NCBI RefSeq assembly: GCF_031348265.1
Contig: NZ_CP133771.1
Location: 62,001 to 126,000, forward strand
Source of the DNA: Streptomyces collinus
Lineage (GTDB): Bacteria; Actinomycetota; Actinomycetes; Streptomycetales; Streptomycetaceae
DNA: 64,000 bases
Direction: 5' to 3'
The notes beneath the pieces were generated by a model. That model made no database searches and was not told where the DNA came from. It saw only the letters and a program-made list of their open reading frames with translations. This document shows positions 1 through 8,694 of the stretch, piece after piece. The translations under genes were made by a program, and so were the position numbers. Position 1 is the stretch's first letter; each line of letters starts with the position of its first letter.

Positions 1-2934
1 ACCGAAGTGGTGGTCGACGTACTTGCCGCCCGTTTTGGAGCGGCCGAACTGCAGTCCCCCGCCTGCAGTCCACGGGGTGTAGGTGGGTGCGGCCTTGGAC
101 AGGCCGACCGGCTGGCCCTGGGGCTGGCCGTTGATGAACAGCTGGATGGTGTCGTTGGCCGGGTCGGTGTCCGGAAGGTTGTCATCGCCTTCGGTCTTGA
201 AGACGCCCGCCACGTGCGTCCACACGTTGAGCGGCGGGTTTTCCTGGTCGGACATTGAGCGGACGTACACCGGGTTCACTGTGTCCTTGTCGGCGCGGTT
301 GAAGACCCACTTCTTGTACGCGGCGGAGTAGTAGAGCGTGAAGGAGCTGCCGTTGGTTCCCGGCGCGGACAGCACGGCCCGGTTGGCTGAGGCGTTGGAG
401 AGCTGCACCCAGGCGGAGACGGTGAAGGAGTCCCGGGTGTTGACGGCAGGGGCGGACGTGGCCGCGTAGCCGGTCTGCTGTGCCGGGTCGCTGGTGTCGT
501 CGTTCAGGCGCAGCGCGTAGTCCGCCTCGCCGCGACGGGCCCTGGTGGACCAGCCGGTCCCTTCCTCACCGACCAGTGTGGCGTCGTGCCGGGTACCGAC
601 AGTAGCGGTGTCCTTGGCGGTCACGGTGCCCGAGCCGGGAACTCCGTCGAGATGCCAGCGACCCACGGCCGCTTCGGCCGCGGCTACCTTGAAGGTGAAC
701 TCCTGGTAGGCGCCCCACCGGTTGTAGACGTCTTTGGCCCGCACCGACAGCACCTGGGTGCCTGACAGCGGCGGGGTCACGTTCGGGACGGTGACCTTGA
801 GGGTGCCGGCGACGGGTTTGGCCGGGGTGGACAGCAGCTTCCATTCGTAGCCGGTGACGTCTGTTTTGCCGTTGGTCTTGATGTCGGCTGTGTTGGGCTG
901 GAAGGTGAAGGAGCCCGGAACGCCTGGGCCGCCCTTTCCTTCACAGACGTTGGTAGCGCACTCGGCGTACGGGGAGCCGGCGGTGATACGGGGTGGCTTC
1001 GGCGCCGTCGAGTCGATCTTGAAGTAGCACCATGAGCTGTAGCCGGAGAACAGATCGCCGGACTTTCCGCTGTAGGACCAGTGGGATTGGGTGCGGGCCT
1101 TGTAGCGGTACAGGCCCCCGTCGGCGCGCTTGCTCATGCGGAGCTTTTCCAGCGTGCCGTCGGGATGCCAGCCGGTATCTGGCGCATGGCCGGTCCACAC
1201 CTGGTGCCAGGCCGCGTCGTCTCCGCGCTCCACGACGTACTCGGCCTGCAGGGAGCCCTCCTGGTCGCCCTTGTTGGACTCGACCCGGGTCTGGACGCGG
1301 GCCTGTACGACCGGGTTGTCGCGGGTGACGATCAACGGATCACTCGAGGACTTCTTGCAGTACGCGGTGCTGCCATCACCGGGGATGAGACCGACGTCCG
1401 TGGGCGTGCCCGGCTTGTAAGCGAAGATGACCTGCAACTCTGCGCTGTCGTCGAAGCGCTTCCAGGCGCGCGGCTCGCCTTCATCCTTGGCCCGAAGCAT
1501 CAGCGTCAGGCGGTTGATCTTGCCGTCCGCGAATGAGCGGACGGTGTTCTTCAGGTTCTCGTCCGCCTCGTCGGGGTTGTCGTTGAACTCGATCCAGGCG
1601 TCGGGCTGGTCAGGCGAGCACAGACCACCGCGCCCGGCGGAAACGTACCGGTCGCCCATCTGGTCCAGCTGCTTGGGGCCCGGCCAGCGGGTGCCCTCGG
1701 AGATGTTGTCGGTGCGCTCCAGATCAACCCAGTAGGGCGTGCAGTTGTATGACCACGTCTCGCGGGCCCGGAAGGTGGCGTCCAGGACGTGCTTGCCCGA
1801 GAGCTTCGTGGGCGCGAACTCGAAGTACATGCGATCGATGTAGCCGCTACCGCACGAGTAGCCGTCAGCCGTTCCGCATTTGCCGACGCCCTTGTCGCCG
1901 TCGAACATCCAGAACTTGTCGCCGTCGGAGGAGATCTTCGTGCGCTCCTGGGCTCCCAGGCCGACTGAGGGGTCGATGAACACCGGGTAGACGGTGTCCT
2001 TGCCGCGCAGCAGGTCGAGGTCGGGGTGTACGGCGACGGTGTTGTTGTCGACCTTGACGGGCAGGACCGCGCTGGCGTCTCCGTTGCCGGGCTGCGAAGG
2101 GTCGTCCTTCTTGGGCTCATTCACGGCGGTCGGCACGTCGGCCGCCAAGAGCTGGGGCTGCGGGCCGGACTCGGCATCGCCGGCCGAGTCCCACATCTGG
2201 CCAGCCGGCCCGCGGAAGAGGGCGTTGCCGTCCTCGTCGACGGCCCGCAGTCCGCCACCGGCGCCCGGTACCACGGTCAGACCGTCTCCGGATGCGGTGA
2301 GCTTGACCTGCTCGAGCTCGGGATTGGCGGCAGCTTCAGGCGTCTTCACGACGAGGACCTCGCGGTACCCCTCGGCGGTCGCGGTCAGCTGCAGATCCAC
2401 GCCGTCCAACACGTTGGCGTAGGTGGCTGTTGCGTCCTTCAGGGTCGGCTCCGGCAGCGCATCGGTCCAGCCAAGGGTGATCGACCGGCCGTCCTTGCCC
2501 ATCCGCAGCATGTCAGAGCCGGAACCACCGCCGGAGAACGACAGGTCGACCACAGCTCCCTTGGGGGCGATCCGGCCGTCAGGCCGGCGCTCCAGATCAG
2601 GGTCGACCGGCGCCCAACTGCCGTCCTCCTGGTGGACACGTTGGGGCGTTGAGGACTGGGTGAGCAGGAACGTTCCGTCCGGGTTGGCGTGCGTCGTGGA
2701 GTACTCCGTACGATCCGCCGTCACCTCCACGGGCTCGCCGGAGGATGCCGCCTGCTCCAGCGCAGTCGTCTCATCGACCACATTCGCCTTCGCCGCAGCG
2801 GCTGTTGACTGCGCCGCAGCCGTCGCCGGCAACATCGGCAGCGCCGACAGCACCAACGAGGCGGCCACACCCCCCAGCAAGACCCCGCGCGTTCTTCGCG
2901 CACGCAGAACCAACACAGACCCCACCCCCCGCAT
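1..2934 (-). CDS. Large secreted LamG-domain protein, 5' part only
   Basis: An open frame of 978 codons reads from ATG at 2934 and runs off the left edge, so only the N-terminal part is present. The start is preceded by a weak purine stretch; a GTG three bases upstream is an alternative. Residues 1-45 look like a signal peptide: an Arg-rich N-region, a Leu/Val/Ala core and an Ala-rich cleavage zone. The middle carries segments typical of Streptomyces wall-associated DNRLRE/LamG proteins, and about residues 760-978 form a LamG/concanavalin-like fold (phrases such as SFTVSAWVQLSN and WTHVAGVF). Such proteins often continue into RHS repeats or a hydrolase, but that end is outside the window. It is likely exported to the cell surface. 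The secreted LamG-type call is confident; the final function is unknown. Confidence 0.85.
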   Translation of the reverse strand, partial: MRGVGSVLVLRARRTRGVLLGGVAASLVLSALPMLPATAAAQSTAAAAKANVVDETTALEQAASSGEPVEVTADRTEYSTTHANPDGTFLLTQSSTPQRVHQEDGSWAPVDPDLERRPDGRIAPKGAVVDLSFSGGGSGSDMLRMGKDGRSITLGWTDALPEPTLKDATATYANVLDGVDLQLTATAEGYREVLVVKTPEAAANPELEQVKLTASGDGLTVVPGAGGGLRAVDEDGNALFRGPAGQMWDSAGDAESGPQPQLLAADVPTAVNEPKKDDPSQPGNGDASAVLPVKVDNNTVAVHPDLDLLRGKDTVYPVFIDPSVGLGAQERTKISSDGDKFWMFDGDKGVGKCGTADGYSCGSGYIDRMYFEFAPTKLSGKHVLDATFRARETWSYNCTPYWVDLERTDNISEGTRWPGPKQLDQMGDRYVSAGRGGLCSPDQPDAWIEFNDNPDEADENLKNTVRSFADGKINRLTLMLRAKDEGEPRAWKRFDDSAELQVIFAYKPGTPTDVGLIPGDGSTAYCKKSSSDPLIVTRDNPVVQARVQTRVESNKGDQEGSLQAEYVVERGDDAAWHQVWTGHAPDTGWHPDGTLEKLRMSKRADGGLYRYKARTQSHWSYSGKSGDLFSGYSSWCYFKIDSTAPKPPRITAGSPYAECATNVCEGKGGPGVPGSFTFQPNTADIKTNGKTDVTGYEWKLLSTPAKPVAGTLKVTVPNVTPPLSGTQVLSVRAKDVYNRWGAYQEFTFKVAAAEAAVGRWHLDGVPGSGTVTAKDTATVGTRHDATLVGEEGTGWSTRARRGEADYALRLNDDTSDPAQQTGYAATSAPAVNTRDSFTVSAWVQLSNASANRAVLSAPGTNGSSFTLYYSAAYKKWVFNRADKDTVNPVYVRSMSDQENPPLNVWTHVAGVFKTEGDDNLPDTDPANDTIQLFINGQPQGQPVGLSKAAPTYTPWTAGGGLQFGRSKTGGKYVDHHFG

Positions 2935-2978
2935 CACGGAGCCCACCCTCCGTCACAAATTTCACACAGAAAGCACAG

Positions 2979-3007
2979 AGTTAATGCAGAGTCACTGAGC
3001 GAGTCAA
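2979..3007 (-). promoter_or_regulatory. Sigma70-type promoter of the LamG gene
   Basis: Read on the minus strand, a -35 box TTGACT (3002-3007) and a -10 box TTAACT (2979-2984) are separated by exactly 17 bases. The -10 lies about 45 bases upstream of the ATG at 2934. Both boxes are close to the vegetative (HrdB-type) consensus. Transcription start was not determined. Confidence 0.6.
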
Positions 3008-3220
3008 TCAAGTGTGGCCCGCGTCACGCACACTTGTCCGAATGCGGCTTGAGCTGTCCAAAACGCACCCGACCACCCGCCAAGCGGGTTGCCCCGCAGG
3101 GGGCTTCGAATCAGCAATGACCACGACCGTAGCCGTGCCTCGATCGAGAACTTCCCGCCAGGCACATGCCGCATCACCCATACGGCCACCCTTCACAGGT
3201 CGACCGGCCCCCGGGACCCG

Positions 3221-4233
3221 AACGAGCTCGTGCACGATAAGCGGTGAGACGTCGAGGCTGGATAGTTGATCATGGTCGGGTGGTGGGGAACTCGACGCGT
3301 GCGGTGATCATCAGCAATCGGCGGGATCACGGGGCTGACTGCAGGAGTGATTGCTGAACTCCTTCAGGGATCGGCCCGTTGTGACAGGAACGTGAGCGGG
3401 CGAGGCTTGCCGCTCGCGTGAGGAGGCGGGCCGTGGGCGCCAACACGAAGCACCGACTGATGGTCGTCGACCGGCTCCTGGCGAACCTCGTCCATCTTCG
3501 TCACGGGGCGACCCATGACATGCTGGCCTGCTGGTTCGGCGTCGACCGCTCCACCATCACCCGAGCCATCGGTGAGGTGCGGCCCCTGCTCGCAGAGCAA
3601 GGCTGCACCGTTAGCCCCGATGTGCGGCTGCGGTCTCTGGCCGAGGTCGTCGACCATCTCGGCACGAGTGGCACGACCGGCATCATCGACGGCACCGAGA
3701 TCCGTGTCCATCGGCTTGCTGCCGGACGCAAGGACCGCCACAAGTTCATCTCCAGCATGAACAAGCAGAACGCCATCAAGTCCATGGTGGTCGCGGACGG
3801 CGAAGGCCGCCTGTTGTGGTGCAGCCCAGCACGGCCCGATTAGGACTGGTCAGGCTCTTGGCCGACGGACCCGCGGTCGAGATCCTCGCCGATGCCGGCT
3901 ACCAAGGACTGGGCGCCCAGACAGGCGGCCGGGTAGCGATCCCGCCGCACTGCAAGTTCAAGAAGAACCCCCGGACTGGTACGAGGAGATGCACGAGCGC
4001 CAGCGCAGAACGCACTCTACGTGTCCGTTTTGGGCACGGCATCGCCCCTCTCAAGAACTGGCGGGCCCTGGCCCGCCACCTCGGCCGCCGCGAGCATACG
4101 AGCGACACCGTCCAAGCGATCGCCAGTCTGCTGTCCCACCTGCAACCCGCGGATCTGACCCGTCACGGCAGAGATGAACTCAGGTCACATTGAAGTTCGC
4201 GATGTCTCACCGCTTACCGTGCACGGACTCGTT
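3221..4233. mobile_element. Decayed IS5-type insertion sequence with long terminal inverted repeats
   Basis: Imperfect inverted repeats bound the element at about 3221-3254 and 4200-4233. The core GTGCACG-n-TAAGCGGTGAGAC is present in both ends, and the outer AACGAG also matches. About 30 of 34 positions agree. Between them lies a broken transposase gene. The length of about 1.0 kb fits IS5-family elements. No convincing target duplication was seen outside the repeats, so the exact outer ends are uncertain. Confidence 0.75.
3418..4193 (+). pseudogene. IS5-family transposase, frameshifted
   Basis: The first frame (3418-3843) encodes an HTH region (FGVDRSTITRAIGEV) and the start of a DDE_Tnp_4 catalytic domain with GIIDGTEIRVHR. 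It stops at 3841-3843. The rest continues in another frame from about 3816 (ILADAGYQGLG, then IAPLKNWRALARHLGRRE). The linking residues normally found between these blocks are missing, and a further short frame change occurs near 3975-4030. At least two lesions make this element unable to encode its own transposase. It sits inside the inverted repeats at 3221-3254 and 4200-4233. Confidence 0.8.
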
Positions 4234-4297
4234 AGACTGCTCATCGCCAGGCCGTTGACCAGGACGGATACAGAAGTCCGGCTAGATCACTAAGGAG

Positions 4298-4876
4298 TCA
4301 ACGACGGATAAACCTGTTGAATGCGAAGAGCTGAGCTGCTTCGGCTGCTGAGATTCCTTGTCCGCGCCCCGGGACGTCGTGCACCCATGCCGCGCCATCT
4401 GCGTAGAGCTGGCCACGATCGGCTTCCTGATCCATTATGGATGCGAGGTCGCCAACTACAGCGTCCGAGACGTCACGCCTTTCTCGCTCTGCATTCTGCT
4501 GAAACAGCACTTCACGACTCTGCTCAAAGCGTAATACCGTTACCGTGATGCATTGTTGTCTGGCGATCGCGACTAAGCGCGCACGAGCCCTTCGTGTGAC
4601 GTTCGTTGACTCCGCTAGCGCCGTGCACCCGGCTGCGAGGGTCTTCAGGAGCTGACGGTCACGCTCATCAGCGACAAGCTCAGCGTGTGAGGTGTCCCTA
4701 GCCGAGACAACACTGCTGCGAGCAAGTTCTTCTCGAATCGCATCGGTAGATGCTACTGCCTCTTGAGAGATCTTCCCCGTCTGAACTAGGTGCTGCACGA
4801 AGGTGCTCTTACCCACTGCTGGCGGGCCCACAAGGATCACCAACCCTGCCGAGACCCGTTTCGGTGCGTAGCTCAT
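4298..4876 (-). CDS. Predicted P-loop kinase (AAA_33/polynucleotide kinase-like)
   Basis: A 192-residue protein with an N-terminal Walker A motif GPPAVGKST at about residues 18-26. Later Arg-rich segments (ESTNVTRRARARL, AERERRDVSD) resemble the lid and substrate regions of polynucleotide kinase/zeta-toxin-like small kinases. This class phosphorylates nucleic acid ends or small molecules; the substrate here cannot be told. The ATG at 4876 is used; a TTG at 4909 would add 11 residues, and neither has a good ribosome site. It lies just downstream of the 4918-6306 regulator gene on the same strand, so the two are probably cotranscribed. Confidence 0.7.
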   Translation of the reverse strand: MSYAPKRVSAGLVILVGPPAVGKSTFVQHLVQTGKISQEAVASTDAIREELARSSVVSARDTSHAELVADERDRQLLKTLAAGCTALAESTNVTRRARARLVAIARQQCITVTVLRFEQSREVLFQQNAERERRDVSDAVVGDLASIMDQEADRGQLYADGAAWVHDVPGRGQGISAAEAAQLFAFNRFIRR

Positions 4877-4917
4877 GTCAGGATCGTAGCGATGCGAGCA
4901 CAGGGTCAACAGAGGAC

Positions 4918-6306
4918 TTAAACCGCCTGCACGGATCCCTGTTGCAGTAGGGCATCGGCCCGCTTTAGGAAGACTGCTACCCCTGGGGCCTTCTGGTGAG
5001 GGAGAAAGCCTGCGTGCAGAGTCGCGATCCTGTTGCGTGCGCGTGGTGACCTCAGGCTACTGGCCAGTCGCACGACTTCGAGCCCGTGCGCAGCGGCCTC
5101 CTCGGGCTCGTTGTTCGCCAGACATGCATGCGCGAGGATGCCTGTGTTGATCGCCCGGCGGCGAGTGTGAGTGCTTGGGAGATCGCGGAGGGCGAGACGG
5201 GCGAACTCGCTTGCCTTGTGAGGTTGGTTCAGGTCCCTGAAACAGTGCGCGAAAGCGTCCGACAGGTAGGCTTGCTGGAAGTACCTGAGGTACCGCGGAG
5301 CCTCCGACGGGTTCGAGCGGCAGAAGTATCGCTCGGCCTGCGATAGGGCTCGTTGACAGGCGAGGGTATCGCCCATCCGGGCATACCCCCTAGCTTCCAC
5401 CACCCAGGTGACTGCAGCTGCTAGGGGTTCAGTCTTCTGTCGGGTTCCCGAACGGGCGGCCTCTGCAAGCTGCACAGCTTCTCTGGGGTGCTCGGCATAA
5501 AGCGCGAGGTGTCCCATGTGGGTGGCCATCACCTGAGCTCCGTAACGGCGTGAGTCCGCTGCATCCGCCAGGCGAAGCGCTTGAATGTAGTAGCGCTCAG
5601 CGAGATTTAAATCATTGCAGTCGACGGCCATGTACCCCGCAGCTGCAGTGAACTCGGCGGCTACATGGAGTAATTCCCGTCCGACCTTCTCTGTGCGAGT
5701 CCGCTTGAGCAAAGGACCCACTTCATGGCGCAGGTAGTCAACCATATACCGACGGATCTTCTGTGATCCGAAGGTGTGGCTCATCCTCTCAAATTCTTCT
5801 CCCAGTGCACGCACTTGCTCCACGTCAGACATGCTGACGAATGCGGTGCCACCTTCGTAGCCTAGTTCCTTCCGCGAATTGCCGATCAACCAGTCACGAC
5901 TGGCAGCTGACACGGCCCCAGCCGCAAATGCAGAGCCGATGAGAAACTCTCGGCGTTCCACGTCGTACCTCCATAGAAGTGAAGCTGTATCTACGGCGTC
6001 GTGCACGGTCTTGGGGTAGCGAAGACCAACCGTCTGATCCTCGGACACGGCATCCATGCCCAAGTCTCGCGGAGTCACCATGCGACCTACGCGTTCGGAG
6101 AAGACTTGTGCCAGCAGAGCGGGGGTGGGGTCTCTAGGAACGGAGCCAGCAAGCCATCGACCTACGGACGTATGATCACAGCGAACGCTGAGCCCCTCTT
6201 CCGCGGCAAGCTTCGCCACCCGCCGGGCCAGCCCTTTGCGCGAGAAGTGTGCCTCACTGAGCAGCTGCTCCAGCTGTCGGTTGGGTTCCCGTTGATGGAC
6301 CATCAT
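4918..6306 (-). CDS. HTH/TPR-type regulator, Streptomyces-specific
   Basis: A protein of about 462 residues. The first 60 residues resemble a helix-turn-helix domain in which an N-terminal helix region is followed by a VGRWLAGSVPRDPTP segment, as in many Streptomyces Xre-like regulators. A short hydrophobic Ala-rich stretch follows (FLIGSAFAAGAVSAAS). The C-terminal two thirds consist of helical TPR-like repeats (AERYYIQALRLADAADSRRYGAQ and similar). Proteins of this kind, including NsdA-type regulators, affect development or antibiotic production, but no specific target is visible. Start: two adjacent ATGs at 6306 and 6303. It is followed after about 40 bases by the kinase gene at 4298-4876. 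Confidence 0.7.
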   Translation of the reverse strand: MMVHQREPNRQLEQLLSEAHFSRKGLARRVAKLAAEEGLSVRCDHTSVGRWLAGSVPRDPTPALLAQVFSERVGRMVTPRDLGMDAVSEDQTVGLRYPKTVHDAVDTASLLWRYDVERREFLIGSAFAAGAVSAASRDWLIGNSRKELGYEGGTAFVSMSDVEQVRALGEEFERMSHTFGSQKIRRYMVDYLRHEVGPLLKRTRTEKVGRELLHVAAEFTAAAGYMAVDCNDLNLAERYYIQALRLADAADSRRYGAQVMATHMGHLALYAEHPREAVQLAEAARSGTRQKTEPLAAAVTWVVEARGYARMGDTLACQRALSQAERYFCRSNPSEAPRYLRYFQQAYLSDAFAHCFRDLNQPHKASEFARLALRDLPSTHTRRRAINTGILAHACLANNEPEEAAAHGLEVVRLASSLRSPRARNRIATLHAGFLPHQKAPGVAVFLKRADALLQQGSVQAV

Positions 6307-6516
6307 GACCCCGATCTGCTCTCCGTGTCCTGATGTTACGAACCAACTTGGGGATTACTAAGTCTTTACCTTGAGTGAGCCCTCTTTGAGCCCCCCAGAG
6401 CACGTGCTGTCCTGCGCCGCGCACCTATGCCCATGCTCGCCGCATGTGGGAAGACTTGGCTACAGGTAGGTGACGGGCGGCCAGCGTGCCGTTCGAAGGG
6501 GGAAACGGAGCTGACA

Positions 6517-6894
6517 GTGTTCATGCAATGGAGCAAGACTCCGGCTTTACCACGGATTCTCTCTCTGACTGCAGTGGTGTGCGTGACGCTAGTGCTGGTT
6601 GTAGTCGCACCAGGTGGCGATCATTCAAGCGTGGCAGCACCGGTTCTGGCTGAAGTAGTCGTACAAATGATCATTCGTGGATGGGGGTACGGGTGCCCGG
6701 GGTCCGCCGATGCTGGCAGTCGGGAGAATGGGCAAGGCAAACGCGATGTGCAGCCGGTCACGGAGTCGACGCAACGTAAGGAAAGTCCTGACTCCCTGCC
6801 GGTGCCCAGGCTAAGGCACAGGCGAAACTACAGGCATGCACGCCGGAACCACCATGCTGCGAGGTGCACCGCCCGCTGGCACACGCGCTCCTGA
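6517..6894 (+). CDS. Small predicted secreted or membrane-anchored protein
   Basis: A GTG at 6517, preceded by GGAG at 6507-6510, opens a frame of 125 residues; an ATG at 6523 is an alternative. A hydrophobic segment (ILSLTAVVCVTLVLVVVAP) near residues 14-33 looks like a signal peptide or membrane anchor. The C-terminal third is Arg/His-rich and may be read-through beyond a decayed end. No family is recognised. It lies just upstream of a terminator-like hairpin and an IS3 element, so truncation by that insertion is possible. Confidence 0.4.
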   Translation: MFMQWSKTPALPRILSLTAVVCVTLVLVVVAPGGDHSSVAAPVLAEVVVQMIIRGWGYGCPGSADAGSRENGQGKRDVQPVTESTQRKESPDSLPVPRLRHRRNYRHARRNHHAARCTARWHTRS

Positions 6895-6962
6895 CTCCGA
6901 TCCTTGGCGCGATGGGCGTCCTCCGGCGTCAAGCGCGCCGGGAGCCAGCCCCGGTCTTGTAT

Positions 6963-6995
6963 GAGGGTCTGTCAGCTTGCTGACGGGCCCTCTTT
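6963..6995 (+). terminator. Rho-independent terminator-like hairpin
   Basis: A strong stem with inner arms GTCAG/CTGAC and outer arms GAGGGTCT/GGGCCCTC around a CTTG loop is followed by a short T-run. It lies about 70 bases after the small ORF ending at 6894 and just before the IS3 element. Confidence 0.5.
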
Positions 6996-7047
6996 CGTGA
7001 GCCGCTCCGGATCTGATGGAGGCTCGATTCCCTGGGAGGATCGAGTC

Positions 7048-8290
7048 ATGGCACGTCCGTCCCTCTATCCCGCTGAGCTTAGTGAGCGCGCGGGGCGTAT
7101 GGTCGCGGAGGTCCGCCCGAATCACCCGACCGAGTGGGCCGCGATGAAGGCGGTCGCCGCGAAGCTCGGGATCGGTGCCGCTGAGACGGTGCGGGCCTGG
7201 GTCCGCAAAGCCGAAGTCGATGCCGGCCGGCGTCCGGGCGTGACATCGGGCGAGGCTGCAGAGATCAAGCGCCTGAAGGCGGAGAACGCCGAACTGCGGC
7301 GGCGAACGGAATCCTCAAGGCGGCCTCAGCTCTCTTCGCGACCGAGCTCGACCGGCCGTCGAAGCGCTCGTAGCGTTCATCGACGAGTTCAGGAAGGTGT
7401 TCAAAGTCGAGCCGATCTGCCGAGTCCTGACCAGCCACGGGCTGAAGATCGCGACGAGCACCTACTACGCGGCGAAGAACCGCACCCCCAGCACCCGAAC
7501 AGCCCGCGACACCGAAAAGAAGACGCAGATCAGACGCATCCACACGGACACCTTCAGCGTCTACGGGGTCAGGAAAGTCTGGAGGCAACTGCATCGCGAG
7601 GGCATATCGGTCGCCCGCTGCACCGTCGCACGGCTGATGCGCGACCTGGGCCTGGAGGGCGCCCGGCGAGGGAAGAAGATCTGCACCACCGTCCGGGACG
7701 ACGGCCATGATCGGGCAGCTGACCTGCTGCAACGCGACTTCACGGCGTCCCGGCCGAACGAGCGATGGGTCGCGGACTACATCTATGTCGCCGCCTGGCC
7801 CGGTCTCGTCTACGTCGCGTTTCGTCATGGACGTGCTCCCGCGGGCGATCGTGGGCTGGTCCGCCGCCACCAGCAAGCGGGCCAGCTCGTCCTCGACGCC
7901 CTCGACATGGCCCTGTGGCGCCGCGACAGTGCCGGAACTCCCACTGGCCCGAGGCTGGTTCATCATTCGGATGCCGGAAGTCAATACACCTCTTTCGCGT
8001 TCACCGCTCACCTCCTCGAGGCGGGTATCGACGCCTCGATCGGCACGGTCGGCGACGCCCTGGGCAACGCGCTCATGGAGTCCCAGATCGGCCTCTACAA
8101 GACCGCACTGATCAAACCCAAGAGGCCCTGGCACGACCTCGCCGACGTCGAACTCGGCACCGCAGAATAGGTCGACTGGTTCAACTACCAGCGCCTTCAC
8201 ACCGCCATCGGCCACATCCCGCCCCACGAGCACGAGACCAACCACTACGCTCAACACCAGCCCCAACCGGCGGCTGGAGTCAACGCATAG
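7048..8290 (+). pseudogene. IS3-family transposase (orfA plus orfB), inactivated
   Basis: OrfA starts at ATG 7048 after GGGAGGATCGAGTC. It shows the IS3 N-terminal HTH (AAKLGIGAAETVRAWVRKAE) and the leucine-zipper start (EIKRLKAENAELRR). One base appears lost near 7303, so the usual continuation ANGILKAASALF is out of frame. OrfB begins at about 7397 and carries the rve integrase core: ERWVADYIYVAAW, HHSDAGSQYTS and GDALGNALMESQIG. It has a frame change between about 7820 and 7890, and a TAG replacing a Trp codon at 8168-8170. After the TAG the sense sequence resumes to a stop at 8288-8290. Three lesions make it non-functional. Terminal repeats were not identified with confidence. Confidence 0.85.
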
Positions 8291-8694
8291 AGGCTCCACC
8301 GATCCCGGAGCGGTTCATAGTCCACGCCCCGCCTGAGGATGCCGGTCAGCGCTGTCGTGCAGAGCCTGTCCGCGCTCGCCTGCGCGTTCCTGGCCGTTAT
8401 ATGGACGCGGATGCTGCTTTCGTGACGCCTTCTGGCCATGGGGCCTCGGTCCGCAGGTGGTGAGGCCTCGGCTCCAGGTGCCAATCTGGATGCGGCGGCG
8501 CCTGCAAGACTCGGCCACCTGCACCTCGAGTCCCCGAAAGCTGTGCGTTCGACCAGCCTTGAAGGCTTTGACGATGACTCGCGGAGGGAATTGCCAGTGT
8601 GCTGCGCCTGCTGACCTGCAGAGTGCGAACGCCCCCCGGCGGCGGCCACGTGCCGTGCTCTGCGACCGATGCGTTTCCTGAGCCCAACACCGGC
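8291..8694. other. Gap with no recognised gene
   Basis: This stretch lies between the IS3 remnant and the stop of the cutinase-family gene. Several overlapping short frames exist on both strands, but none shows a ribosome site, domain or plausible composition. Nothing is supported here. Confidence 0.5.
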
